In this document: positions 51,760-60,674 of the stretch, in pieces
How positions within the stretch are numbered: the stretch's first letter is position 1
Layout of the letters: the number at the start of each line of letters is the position of its first letter
Assembly: GCF_001424305.1 (NCBI RefSeq)
Contig: NZ_LMPD01000004.1
Span: forward strand, 186,001 to 250,000
Length of the DNA stretch: 64,000 nucleotides
Direction: 5' to 3'
Origin: Pedobacter sp. Leaf176
Lineage (GTDB): Bacteria > Bacteroidota > Bacteroidia > Sphingobacteriales > Sphingobacteriaceae
Notes under the pieces: generated by a model
What the model was told of the DNA's origin: nothing
What the model saw: only the letters and a program-made list of their open reading frames with translations
The model's database searches: none
Made by a program: the position numbers and the translations under genes

Positions 51760-52554
51760 ATGTCTGATACGACCTGGCTTTCGCGCTCTGCCTTATTGGT
51801 AGGTAATGATGGAATTGATAAATTGCAATCGAAACATGTTTTGGTTATCGGTTTGGGCGGCGTAGGTTCTTTCGCAGCAGAATTTATTTGTCGTTCTGGT
51901 GTTGGTGAAATGACTATTGTTGATGGCGATGTTGTCGACCCGACAAACCGTAACCGGCAATTGCCTGCTTTAGCTACAAACCATGGCGTAAGTAAGGCAG
52001 ATATTATGGAAGATCGTTTACTTGCTATTAATCCCGACCTGAAACTTCACGCGGTAAAAAGCTTTCTTACACCCGAAAAGTGCAGGGAAATTTTAGAGTT
52101 GAAATTCGATTACATTATGGATTGCATCGACAGTGTAATGCCGAAAATTACCTTGCTTTCTACGGCATTGGAAAAAAATATCCCTATTGTAAGTTCAATG
52201 GGCGCGGGAGGTAAAATGGATCCAACAAGATTAAGGATTACGATGCTTCCCGATACTTATCAATGTGTTTTTGCCAGTTACATACGCAAGCGGTTGAATA
52301 AACTTGTTGGTGCTGATAAAATTAAAGCCGTCTTTTCTACTGAAGAAATGGATAAAAACTCCATGATTATGACAGACGGTAGCAACTTCAAACGCTCAGC
52401 TTATGGTACAGTTTCCTATTTGCCAGCGGCTTTTGGCGGTGCTTGTGCGTCGGTCGTAATTCGAGATTTGCTTGGCTTGCCTATTGAAATGGCTGAAAGG
52501 CCAGCGAGGATCAGTCATAAGACTTTGGCGAAGAAGAAAAAGAAAAGTTTTTAG
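51760..52554 (+). CDS. tcdA: tRNA threonylcarbamoyladenosine dehydratase
   Basis: The 264-residue E1-like protein has the nucleotide-binding GLGGVGSFAAEFICRSGVG (about 32-50), DGDVVDPTNRNRQ, the central IMDCIDSVMPKI and SSMGAGGKMDPTRL, and a basic tail KKKKKSF. These match TcdA (formerly CsdL/YgdL), which uses ATP to cyclise t6A to ct6A at tRNA position 37. The E1-type catalytic cysteine of ThiF/MoeB is not conserved, as usual for TcdA. Confidence 0.94.
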   Translation: MSDTTWLSRSALLVGNDGIDKLQSKHVLVIGLGGVGSFAAEFICRSGVGEMTIVDGDVVDPTNRNRQLPALATNHGVSKADIMEDRLLAINPDLKLHAVKSFLTPEKCREILELKFDYIMDCIDSVMPKITLLSTALEKNIPIVSSMGAGGKMDPTRLRITMLPDTYQCVFASYIRKRLNKLVGADKIKAVFSTEEMDKNSMIMTDGSNFKRSAYGTVSYLPAAFGGACASVVIRDLLGLPIEMAERPARISHKTLAKKKKKSF

Positions 52555-52668
52555 CCAATTATTTCCGTTTAAGTCCGTGAGGACACCAACCAATGCTTGC
52601 GGTTCATCTGATTGTTGATATCGTGATTTCTGAAAAATTTTAAATTGTTGTAATTTAGATTTTGTGAA

Positions 52669-52812
52669 AAACCACCCCGCCCTGCGGGCACCCGTCTAAA
52701 TGAAGTGAATCGCAAATCGCCTTGAAACAAATGACAAATAAAGATTAGCACGTTTCTGCACTCAACAATTCCTTCCGATTAAATCGGTAGGCGCCCGCAG
52801 GGCGGGGTGTTT
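52669..52812. repeat. 144-nt inverted-repeat element upstream of addA
   Basis: The left arm AAACCACCCCGCCCTGCGGG (52669-52688) and the right arm, which on the reverse strand reads AAACACCCCGCCCTGCGGGC (52793-52812), are near-perfect inverted copies differing by one inserted base. Each arm has its own GCCCTGCGGGC palindrome. About 100 nt lie between them with no ORF. The element ends 12 nt before the addA ATG and resembles a MITE. Confidence 0.7.
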
Positions 52813-52824
52813 AAAAAAAATAAT

Positions 52825-55800
52825 ATGCCGCAACCCGTAAAAATTCTTCAAGCCTCCGCCGGTTCCGGTAAAACGTTCAGTCTGACTGCACATTACCTTA
52901 CATTGCTGTTTTCCGGCGAAAATAAATACAGAGAAATTTTAGCTGTTACCTTTACGAATAAGGCAACAGAGGAAATGAAATCCAGAATTTTAGAGGTGCT
53001 TGTTGGCTTAGCTCAAGGCAATCCCTCAAAGAAAATCGACGATTACCGCAAGTTGATCTTAAAAGCTTATCCGCAGCTAAGTTCTCCCGAACTTCAGGTT
53101 AAGGCTGATAAAATCTATCGTAAAATTCTTCACGATTACAGTAGGTTTTCGGTAAGTACCATCGATGGTTTCGTTCAGAAAGTAATCCGCGGTTTTGCCT
53201 TTGAACTTGGACTAAATGCGGATTATAATTTAGAAATGAACTATGATAAGGTTAAAGATGATTTGGTAAACAAACTCGACGAAGCTTTAAACGATAATAA
53301 ACAGCTTCTACAATGGATTATCGACTTGGCCATCGAGCGGATTAGCGATAACAAAAGCTGGAATTATAAGATTGAACTCTATAACCTGATTGGAGAAATT
53401 TTCTCCGAACGCTTTCAGATTTTTGAAGCTGCCGTTGAAGAGCTGGGATTAGAAAACATCGATGAACTTTTCAAGAAATACATTAGCGTAACGAAAGATG
53501 AAATTAAAAATTTCGAGCGTAAAATTATACAGCTGGCAACCGATGCACATGAAGCGCTTGAGGTTTTAGGTGTAGAACATGACCAGCTGAAGGGAAAGTC
53601 GAGAAGTCCGCTTACAAAGCTGATTATAGTAGCACGAGGTGATTTTTCTAAAATAGAACCTATTTTCAAACTCATTGACGATCCTGAAGAGTGGTTCCAA
53701 AAGAATGTCAGTGTTCCTGAAGTTTATGATACGGTGAATCCAATTTTGCAAAAGCTTAAAACGCATTATTTAACGCATTTGCCAAACTATCAGCTGGCTA
53801 TTGCTTTCAATAAAAACCTCTATTATCTACGTTTGATGCAGGAAATTGCTGTATTATTGAAGGAATATCGGGCAGAGAATGAAAATCTTTTAATCAGCGA
53901 TGCGCAAAAATTAATCTCAGGAATTACAGAAGATGCAGGCGACAATCCTTCGTTTATCTGGGAAAAAGTCGGCAATCGCTACCGCAACTTTTTGTTTGAT
54001 GAATTCCAGGACACATCCACCAGTCAATGGGGAAGTTTTAAATCGCTTTTAACTAATGCGATTGCAACACCGAGTTTGGATCTAACTGACCATTTAATTG
54101 TTGGTGATACCAAACAATCCATTTACCGCTGGCGAAATGGCGACTGGAACATCTTGCATAAACATGCCAAACTCGATGTAGGCACACATAATGTTATTGA
54201 AGAAAGTTTAGAAGAAAATTATCGCAGTGCCGAAAACATCATTACATTTAACAATTTTCTTTACCGCTCCATTCCATTAACCCTGCAGAATGAACTCAAC
54301 CAAAATCTGGAAAGCAAACCAGAAAATATTTCTTCGTGGTGGAGCGTTGAAAACTACAATTCTATTATCACCGACATTTATGCGGGCTCTACACAGAACT
54401 TCGCCACCAATACCTTAAAAGGTGGAACAATAAAGATTAAAAAATTTGGTAAAGAGCAAGCTCCCGACGAGCCTCGCTTTACCGAAACCATTTTTAGGGA
54501 TATCTCTTTAGATGATATTATAAAGGAGATTTTTCTTTTAAAGAACAAGCAAAAGTATGCCTTAAAAGACATTGCAATATTGGTTCGTTCCAATAGTGAG
54601 GCAATGCTCACGGTTCAAAAACTGATGGAGCAAAAATTGCCTGTACTGTCGGGAGATGCCTTGTTGATTTCCAATAATACCGCTGTTCAACTTGTTATCA
54701 ATACTTTAAAAACCTTAATTGGTTTAGATGCACAAACGGCATTATACAAAGCCAATTGCATTGCGCTTTATCATTCTCTACATGAAAAAGAAGCCAATGC
54801 AAATCACTATTTAAACCTCAACAATGTTTCTTTAAGTGCTTTGAGTAGCGTTTTGCCGCCATCGCTTTGCGAAAACTGGCAATCGTGGTTACAACTTCCG
54901 CTGGCAGAATTAGTTGAGATCTTGCTTGAGGCTTACGACTTGAAAAATCTGAGCCAGCACCTGCCCTATTTGCTTGCCTTTAGAGATTTAGCGGCTAACG
55001 CCGGAAAACTTGGCGAAAAAGGAATTATCTCTTTCTTAACCTGGTGGGATGAAGATGGCGTTAAAAAGTCATTGCCATCTCCAGAGGGTGCAGATGCAAT
55101 TCAGATTATTACTATCCACAAATCAAAAGGTTTGGCATTTAGGGCCGTTTTTATTCCTTTTTGCAATTGGGAAGTGAAAGGCAAAACGAATTCCACATTC
55201 TGGGTTTCATCTGAAGATACGGTTTATAAAGAACTTCGCGGCATACCCCTAAAATACAATGAGGCGCTGGCAGATTCTTCCATCGCGAAAGCCTATTATG
55301 AAGAATTACTTTATAACAATATGGATGCTCTGAACATGCTTTATGTTGCTACAACGCGGTCGAAAGACTATCTCTACATCGCTACAATGGCAAAAAAAGA
55401 GCTTAAACTTTCGAATATGGGTGATGTTATCAACCTCACTTTTGATGAGCAGTTTGATGAAAATGGTGTTTATGAAATTGTGGACTATGTGGCGACTGAA
55501 AACAAACATGATGAGGCGAATTTCATCAAGTTAAAAAGTTACCCAACCACTACGCGGCTATCCGAACTTTATGTTTCATCAGAAGAAAAGCATTTGAAAC
55601 ATCTGGTGAACATCGAAAAATCGGGAAGGAAAGGCTCATTATTACACGATATTTTAGCCAGTGCTACCACCAAGAAAAGTGCTGTAGATTATACGAGCAA
55701 CCTTGTTTTACATGGAATAATTAAAGAGGAAGAAAAACAAAAATTAATTGATTCTGCCTTGGAAGTGTTAAACCATCCGGAGTTGAAGGCCATTTTGAAC

Positions 55801-56043
55801 AATGCATCCGAAAGCATTACCGAGAAAAATATTATCGATGCGAATGGCAAACTTCACCGGCCAGACCGCGTATTAATTGATGCTGATGAAGTTATCATTC
55901 TTGATTACAAGTTTACGTTGGAAGAGAGCGACAGCCACATTAAACAGGTAGATTCTTACCGGGCTTTGCTCGGAGAAATGGGCTATCAGAATATTAAAGC
56001 CTATCTTTTTTATGCGGTTAAGGGCAAGCTGAAATTAGTATAA
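52825..56043 (+). CDS. addA: AddA-like UvrD/Rep helicase-nuclease
   Basis: The roughly 1072-residue protein has SF1 helicase motifs: Q/Walker A ILQASAGSGKTFSLT (about 6-18), VTFTNKATEEMKSRIL, motif II FLFDEFQDTSTSQWG (about 390), IVGDTKQSIYRWRNG, and IITIHKSKGLAFRAVF. The C-terminal RecB-type nuclease domain has HRPDRVLIDADEVIILDYKF (about 1011-1030) with the D...DYK pattern. With AddB it resects double-strand breaks and loads RecA. The start is ATG 52825 (MPQPVKILQ); a GTG at 52807 lies in the inverted-repeat arm. addB starts 2 nt after the stop. Confidence 0.92.
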   Translation: MPQPVKILQASAGSGKTFSLTAHYLTLLFSGENKYREILAVTFTNKATEEMKSRILEVLVGLAQGNPSKKIDDYRKLILKAYPQLSSPELQVKADKIYRKILHDYSRFSVSTIDGFVQKVIRGFAFELGLNADYNLEMNYDKVKDDLVNKLDEALNDNKQLLQWIIDLAIERISDNKSWNYKIELYNLIGEIFSERFQIFEAAVEELGLENIDELFKKYISVTKDEIKNFERKIIQLATDAHEALEVLGVEHDQLKGKSRSPLTKLIIVARGDFSKIEPIFKLIDDPEEWFQKNVSVPEVYDTVNPILQKLKTHYLTHLPNYQLAIAFNKNLYYLRLMQEIAVLLKEYRAENENLLISDAQKLISGITEDAGDNPSFIWEKVGNRYRNFLFDEFQDTSTSQWGSFKSLLTNAIATPSLDLTDHLIVGDTKQSIYRWRNGDWNILHKHAKLDVGTHNVIEESLEENYRSAENIITFNNFLYRSIPLTLQNELNQNLESKPENISSWWSVENYNSIITDIYAGSTQNFATNTLKGGTIKIKKFGKEQAPDEPRFTETIFRDISLDDIIKEIFLLKNKQKYALKDIAILVRSNSEAMLTVQKLMEQKLPVLSGDALLISNNTAVQLVINTLKTLIGLDAQTALYKANCIALYHSLHEKEANANHYLNLNNVSLSALSSVLPPSLCENWQSWLQLPLAELVEILLEAYDLKNLSQHLPYLLAFRDLAANAGKLGEKGIISFLTWWDEDGVKKSLPSPEGADAIQIITIHKSKGLAFRAVFIPFCNWEVKGKTNSTFWVSSEDTVYKELRGIPLKYNEALADSSIAKAYYEELLYNNMDALNMLYVATTRSKDYLYIATMAKKELKLSNMGDVINLTFDEQFDENGVYEIVDYVATENKHDEANFIKLKSYPTTTRLSELYVSSEEKHLKHLVNIEKSGRKGSLLHDILASATTKKSAVDYTSNLVLHGIIKEEEKQKLIDSALEVLNHPELKAILNNASESITEKNIIDANGKLHRPDRVLIDADEVIILDYKFTLEESDSHIKQVDSYRALLGEMGYQNIKAYLFYAVKGKLKLV

Positions 56044-56045
56044 AC

Positions 56046-58916
56046 ATGCAGATGAAACCATTTTTACAAGACGTTGCAGAAGATTTAGTTGCCAGATTTG
56101 GGAACCAGCTTGAAAACTGTGCTATAGTTTTTAACAACAAAAGACCGGCTGCATATTTACAAAAATATTTCGCTGATATTATCGGAAAGCCATTTTTCAG
56201 TCCGTCATTTTTCACAATTCAGGAGTTTTTTGCATGCTCTACAAGTTACAAAATTGCCGATTTTTACCTGCAGTTTTTCACGCTCCATAGAATATACAAC
56301 CAACTTTTAGCAGAAGAAAAACTGGAAACCATTTCAAGCCATAAGTTTTTCCCTTTAGCCAAAATCATTTTAAGTGATTTTAATCAAATTGATGCTGATT
56401 TAGTTGATGCCGAGAAGCTTTACCGAGATTTGGAAGACATTTCAGTTATCAACCAGGATTTCGATTATTTAAGTCCTGAACAGTACCAGTTTCTCTCCCA
56501 ATTCTGGACGTCCTACTCGGAGGGAAAACATAAAAAGCAACAGGAGTTATTCATAAAAATGTGGCGTAGAATGCCAAAACTCTACAATGAATTTCATGCT
56601 ACACTTAAAGACGAGGGTTATTTAACCAATGGTTCGGTTTATCGCCACCTTGCAGGAGACATTACCAGTCACCAGGAATTTATTTCAAATTTTGATAAAG
56701 GCAAAATTATTTTTGTAGGGTTTAATGCCTTGAGCAGTGCTGAAGCAAAGATATTTACGCAATTGCAGGAGGCGGAAAAAGCGCTATTTTACTTTGATGC
56801 AGATAGTTATTATTTGGATGATGTATCGCAAGAGGCTGGTTTGTTCCTGAGAAAAAACTTAACTGTCCTCGGCCTCAGAAATGAGTTTGCAGAACGTGTT
56901 AGTCTGATGAAAACGGAGCAGCGTGAGGTTAATGTATTTAAGGTTCAGGGGCAGTCGGCGCAGGCCAAAATTCTAAATAATATTTTAGAAGAAGATTATA
57001 CAAATGCGGAAACGGTAGGTAAAACTGTAGTGGTTTTAGCAGATGAAAGCCTATTGATTCCAACGCTTCAAACCATCCCGGCAAGCTACAACGATTCAGT
57101 TATTGACCTTAACGTAACAATGGGTTTTGCTTTATCTACGTCGAGTATTTTTGGTTTGGTCGATCTTTGGTTAACCAGTCAGCTGGAGATTTTGCATGCC
57201 AGTAAAGTGACCTATAAAAATGTTGAGGCTTTTTTAACACACCCGTTAACAGGCCTAACGCAAAGAATGCGTGATAAAATCCTGACTGCTTTGCTCGAAG
57301 AAAATCAGGTTGAAATTGACCATAAGCGGTTGTTGAGACAAAGTGGTTTATTTGAAGTTTTCTACAAAAAAATCGAAAATCCTCAGTCTGTTGTAAGCAA
57401 TTTGCTGAACGTTTTAGATTTCGTTTTAACAAGATTATCAAACGCAAAGACGCTAAAGAAAATTGATGCCGAACTATTTGTAAAAACCATTCAGGAACTG
57501 AACCGCTTACATGATACTTTCAACAATCATATCGGAAAGGAAGAAATTCCTTTTGTGATTTATTTGGTGCAGAAATCACTACAGGCAATTGCAGTTCCAC
57601 TTTCCGGCGATCCGCTAAATGGAATACAGGTAATGGGATTACTCGAAACCAGGAATTTGAACTTTGATAAGGTTGTGATTTTGGGTTTTAATGAAGGAAT
57701 CATTCCGAAATCGTCTATAGGGAACAGTTTTATTCCCGATTCGATTCGCCGGGTTTATGGTTTGCCAGTATTAGAAAATCTTGATGCGATTTCTTCATAC
57801 ATGGTTTATCGCCTAATACAACGGGCAAAAAATATCAACTTTGTTTATAATAGTTTAACGGACGAATCTACTTCGGGCGAAGCCAGCCGCATTTTGAAGC
57901 AATTGGAATATGAAAGTGGTTTCAACTTTACTTATAATGAACTTAGCCTGGAGGTAAAAACAGAACAGTTTAAAGAAGTCCAAATTGAGAAAACGGGAAA
58001 CGATTTTATCCAGGGAAAACTAAAGCGCTATTTGGATAAAACGAAATCGCTATCTCCATCAGCGTTGACACAATATATTTCCAATCCGATTGATTTTTTC
58101 TTCAACTATATTGCCGAAATAAAAGAGCCAAAAGAAATTAGTGCAGTTGTCGAGGCAAATGAAATTGGTTCCATTTTGCACAAAGTGATGGAATATTTTT
58201 ATGCAGATTTGCGAAAAGCAGAAATTACGGAAGAACGGATTGCTGCGCAGCGTAAAAAAGTACCTCAATTAATTCAAAAAGCTTTTAACGCGGTAATGTT
58301 TAAGCATCCCGATTTGGTGATGGAATATAAAGGCATGCAAAAGGTAATTCTTGCTATTGTCGATGCTTATGTGAATATCATTCTTAATCAGGATGTTTCG
58401 CAAACGCCTTTTATGATTATCAGCCTGGAACAAAAAATTGAAGCTGAAGTGAGTTTTCCGCTCAATGGGAAAGAGGAAAGCATTAAAATCTTCGGATATA
58501 TTGATAGAGTTGATGTTAAGGACGGCGTTACTAAGATCATCGATTATAAAACAGGCAGTGATAAACTGGCTTTCAAAGATGTTGATTCGCTATTTAATTC
58601 GGATGGAAAACACATTAATAAAGCACTGATTCAAACTTTACTTTACACTTATGCTTACGAACAATTTGCTGGCAAAACTTGTGTGGAACCAAATCTATAC
58701 ATAGTAAAAACCATGAACGATCCAACCTTTGGAGGTGTTTGGTTTAAATCTAACCGGCAGATTTTGAGAGGTGATTTCCTTGAAGAAATTAAACCTTTGT
58801 TCCTAGCCAGGTTAAAAGAAAAACTTACTGAACTTTTCGGGTCATCGCATTTCAAAGCCAGCGAAATCCCCGATAACTACAAGTATTCGATTTATAAAAC
58901 GCTATTTGGTAAGTAG
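56046..58916 (+). CDS. addB: AddB-like PD-(D/E)XK nuclease subunit
   Basis: The 956-residue protein is the partner of AddA. An N-terminal inactivated-helicase region has NCAIVFNNKRPAAYLQKYF and VGFNALSSAEAKIF, then VVILGFNEGIIPKSSIGNSF. The C-terminal nuclease has SPSALTQYISNPIDFFFNYI, EIGSILHKVMEYF, and GYIDRVDVKDGVTKIIDYKT (about 818-837) with the D...DYKT catalytic pattern. The iron-sulfur cysteines seen in Firmicutes AddB (CPxxF and following) are replaced here by SNPIDFFF. Translation is probably coupled to addA. Confidence 0.9.
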   Translation: MQMKPFLQDVAEDLVARFGNQLENCAIVFNNKRPAAYLQKYFADIIGKPFFSPSFFTIQEFFACSTSYKIADFYLQFFTLHRIYNQLLAEEKLETISSHKFFPLAKIILSDFNQIDADLVDAEKLYRDLEDISVINQDFDYLSPEQYQFLSQFWTSYSEGKHKKQQELFIKMWRRMPKLYNEFHATLKDEGYLTNGSVYRHLAGDITSHQEFISNFDKGKIIFVGFNALSSAEAKIFTQLQEAEKALFYFDADSYYLDDVSQEAGLFLRKNLTVLGLRNEFAERVSLMKTEQREVNVFKVQGQSAQAKILNNILEEDYTNAETVGKTVVVLADESLLIPTLQTIPASYNDSVIDLNVTMGFALSTSSIFGLVDLWLTSQLEILHASKVTYKNVEAFLTHPLTGLTQRMRDKILTALLEENQVEIDHKRLLRQSGLFEVFYKKIENPQSVVSNLLNVLDFVLTRLSNAKTLKKIDAELFVKTIQELNRLHDTFNNHIGKEEIPFVIYLVQKSLQAIAVPLSGDPLNGIQVMGLLETRNLNFDKVVILGFNEGIIPKSSIGNSFIPDSIRRVYGLPVLENLDAISSYMVYRLIQRAKNINFVYNSLTDESTSGEASRILKQLEYESGFNFTYNELSLEVKTEQFKEVQIEKTGNDFIQGKLKRYLDKTKSLSPSALTQYISNPIDFFFNYIAEIKEPKEISAVVEANEIGSILHKVMEYFYADLRKAEITEERIAAQRKKVPQLIQKAFNAVMFKHPDLVMEYKGMQKVILAIVDAYVNIILNQDVSQTPFMIISLEQKIEAEVSFPLNGKEESIKIFGYIDRVDVKDGVTKIIDYKTGSDKLAFKDVDSLFNSDGKHINKALIQTLLYTYAYEQFAGKTCVEPNLYIVKTMNDPTFGGVWFKSNRQILRGDFLEEIKPLFLARLKEKLTELFGSSHFKASEIPDNYKYSIYKTLFGK

Positions 58917-58920
58917 GATT

Positions 58921-59174
58921 TAACCGCAAAGAAAAAGAAGAAAAAGCGCAGAGAACACAGAGAATGGCGCCGGGGAAACACAGAGTTAGTTTGCAAAACT
59001 AAATCCCTATTCTTTTCTCAGTGGAGAACTCTGCGTACGCTGGGGTAAAACAACAGACTTTAAGCTGAACAATAGATCGCTGAAACATTAAACCTCATTT
59101 CTCTCTGTGAAAACCTTTGTGCACTCAGTGGTAAACTTTATTTCTTTGCGAAAACTTTGCGTCCTTTGCGGTTA
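58921..59174. repeat. Extragenic CACAGAG / CTCTGTG repeat with CCGCAAAG ends
   Basis: Outer arms TAACCGCAAAG (58921-58931) and CTTTGCGGTTA (59164-59174) are perfect inverted repeats. Between them lie CGCAGAGAACACAGAGAAT, AAACACAGAGTTAG, CTCAGTGGAGAACTCTGCG and CTCTGTGAAAACCTTTGTGC. It fills the gap between addB and the GNAT gene and is the best-preserved member of the family also seen at 18062-18430. Confidence 0.8.
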
Positions 59175-59191
59175 ATCTCCTAAATTTAAAA

Positions 59192-59749
59192 ATGCTTACC
59201 CTCAACTTCACCAACTTTCCAATACTCGAAACTGAACTATTAATTCTTCGCGAGCACGCGCTTTCTGATGCCGAAACTTTATTTGCCATACGGACCAACG
59301 AAGTGGTAATGAAATACATAGACCGCGAACGACCAAAGGATTTATTAGAGATTAAAACGTTCATTACCACATTTAATGAGGGTTTCGAAAACGGCGATAA
59401 CTTAGCCTGGGTAATCGCATTGAAAGAAAACCCAAACCAAATGATTGGCTCCATTGGTTACTGGAGAACCGATTTCGCTAACCACCGAGCAGAAATTGGA
59501 TATATGCTACATCCTGATTATTGGCGAAAAGGCATTATTTCTGAAGCCCTTAAACGAACTATAGATTTCGGTTTTGAAGATATGAATCTGCATACAATTA
59601 AAGCAAACATCAATATAGAAAATAATGCTTCAAGGCAAATGCTCATTAAACCTGGTTTTGTTAAAGAAGCACATTTCAAACAGGATTTTTATTTCAGAGG
59701 GCAGTTTTTGGATAGTGAAATTTATGGATTGTTAAATCCGAATCATTAA
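59192..59749 (+). CDS. GNAT N-acetyltransferase (RimJ/RimL type)
   Basis: The 185-residue protein has the RimJ/RimL outline: LETELLILREHALSDAETLF, IGSIGYWRTDFANHRAEIGY, and the acetyl-CoA loop HPDYWRKGIISEALKRTIDF followed by NASRQMLIKPGFVKEAHFKQ. It transfers acetyl groups to protein N-termini or small amines; the acceptor cannot be told. Confidence 0.88.
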   Translation: MLTLNFTNFPILETELLILREHALSDAETLFAIRTNEVVMKYIDRERPKDLLEIKTFITTFNEGFENGDNLAWVIALKENPNQMIGSIGYWRTDFANHRAEIGYMLHPDYWRKGIISEALKRTIDFGFEDMNLHTIKANINIENNASRQMLIKPGFVKEAHFKQDFYFRGQFLDSEIYGLLNPNH

Positions 59750-59775
59750 ATATCTAGCCACCAAAAAATATTTTT

Positions 59776-59783
59776 TACATTTG
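59776..59783 (+). promoter_or_regulatory. Candidate -7 element of the 67-residue protein gene
   Basis: TACATTTG matches TAnnTTTG and ends 3 nt before the ATG at 59787. Confidence 0.45.
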
Positions 59784-59786
59784 ACT

Positions 59787-59990
59787 ATGTATCGTTTAGA
59801 CAGAACAGCATTTAAAGCCCAAACTACAGAAGAAGCCTCAAAATCTCATGCCGAATATTACCGTACTTTAACCTGGCAAGAACGTTTGCGAATTGCAAAC
59901 TATTTAAACAGTATTGCTTACAATTTTCCTGAAGATAATCCACCACGTATGGATAAAACAAAGTTTAGTGTTAGGGCAAGGAATAAGTAA
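59787..59990 (+). CDS. 67-residue protein paired with a nucleotidyltransferase
   Basis: The protein begins MYRLDRTAFKAQTTEEASKS and has a basic/aromatic middle TWQERLRIANYLNSIAYNFP. The start is ATG 59787; a TTG at 59781 falls within the -7 box. I recall small proteins of this kind next to nucleotidyltransferase genes in Bacteroidota. Its stop TAA overlaps what would be the start of the next (damaged) gene, so the two probably formed a translationally coupled pair, similar in layout to a toxin-antitoxin module. Function is not established. Confidence 0.65.
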   Translation: MYRLDRTAFKAQTTEEASKSHAEYYRTLTWQERLRIANYLNSIAYNFPEDNPPRMDKTKFSVRARNK

Positions 59991-60440
59991 CGGGGAATAT
60001 TTTTAATGAAGATTTTCGAGATTTTATTGATGCTTTAAATAAAGCTGAAGTTAAGTACATATTAGTTGGTGGTTTTTCAGTAACTCTTCATGGCTATTCG
60101 AGAACAACGGGGTGATATGGATATTTGGGTTGAAAGAAATTCAGAAAATTATCAGAAAATTAAGCTCGCCTTTTTAAATTTTGGAATGCCTGTTTTCTAT
60201 ATGACAGAAGAAAATTTCCTAAGTCATAAAAATTGGGATGTATTTACTTTTGGTATTCCCCCATCAGCAATTGATTTAATGTTAGCTGTTAAGGGTTTAG
60301 ATTTTGACGCCAGCTACAAGAATGCGATTCTATTTGAAGAAGATGGCTTATTTATCAGAACAATACATAAAGATGACCTAATAAAGGCGAGAAAGTCTGC
60401 AGGTAGGTCAAAAGACTTCAACGACTTAGAGAATTTATAA
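59990..60440 (+). pseudogene. Nucleotidyltransferase (DUF6036-like) with lost start and frameshift
   Basis: The frame begins at an ACG (59990-59992) where one T-to-C change would give an ATG overlapping the preceding TAA. It continues NIFNEDFRDFIDALNKAEVK, YILVGGFSVTLHGYSRTTG and then hits TGA at 60113. Removing one G from the GGGG run at 60109-60112 restores GDMDIWVERNSENYQKIKLA to the end at 60440. GG-x-HG-x-R-T-D-x-D is the minimal nucleotidyltransferase motif. Two independent lesions argue for a true pseudogene, although the downstream frame alone (ATG 60090) could make a fragment without the GG motif. Confidence 0.75.
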
Positions 60441-60621
60441 TCATCCATTTTGGTGGAGATATTTCGTAAAAACAATAAAATCTGATACAAAAACAAGTTT
60501 ACTTAAAGCCTTGCGAAATAAAATTTCATGTATCCCAAAATTGCAGAAAACTAAGTAATTTAAAACCTACAAAGAACTTCAATATCAACCATAATTATTA
60601 CAAAATACAAGCCTGATTCCC

Positions 60622-60653
60622 TTTGGTTTGGTAGCGATTAATAATTATATTTG
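60622..60653 (+). promoter_or_regulatory. Promoter of the pyruvate dehydrogenase E1 beta gene
   Basis: TTTG (60622-60625), a 20-nt spacer and TATATTTG (60646-60653) match the Bacteroidota promoter well. The start codon lies 21 nt downstream. Confidence 0.65.
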
Positions 60654-60674
60654 CCACCGTTATTAAAATTTACA

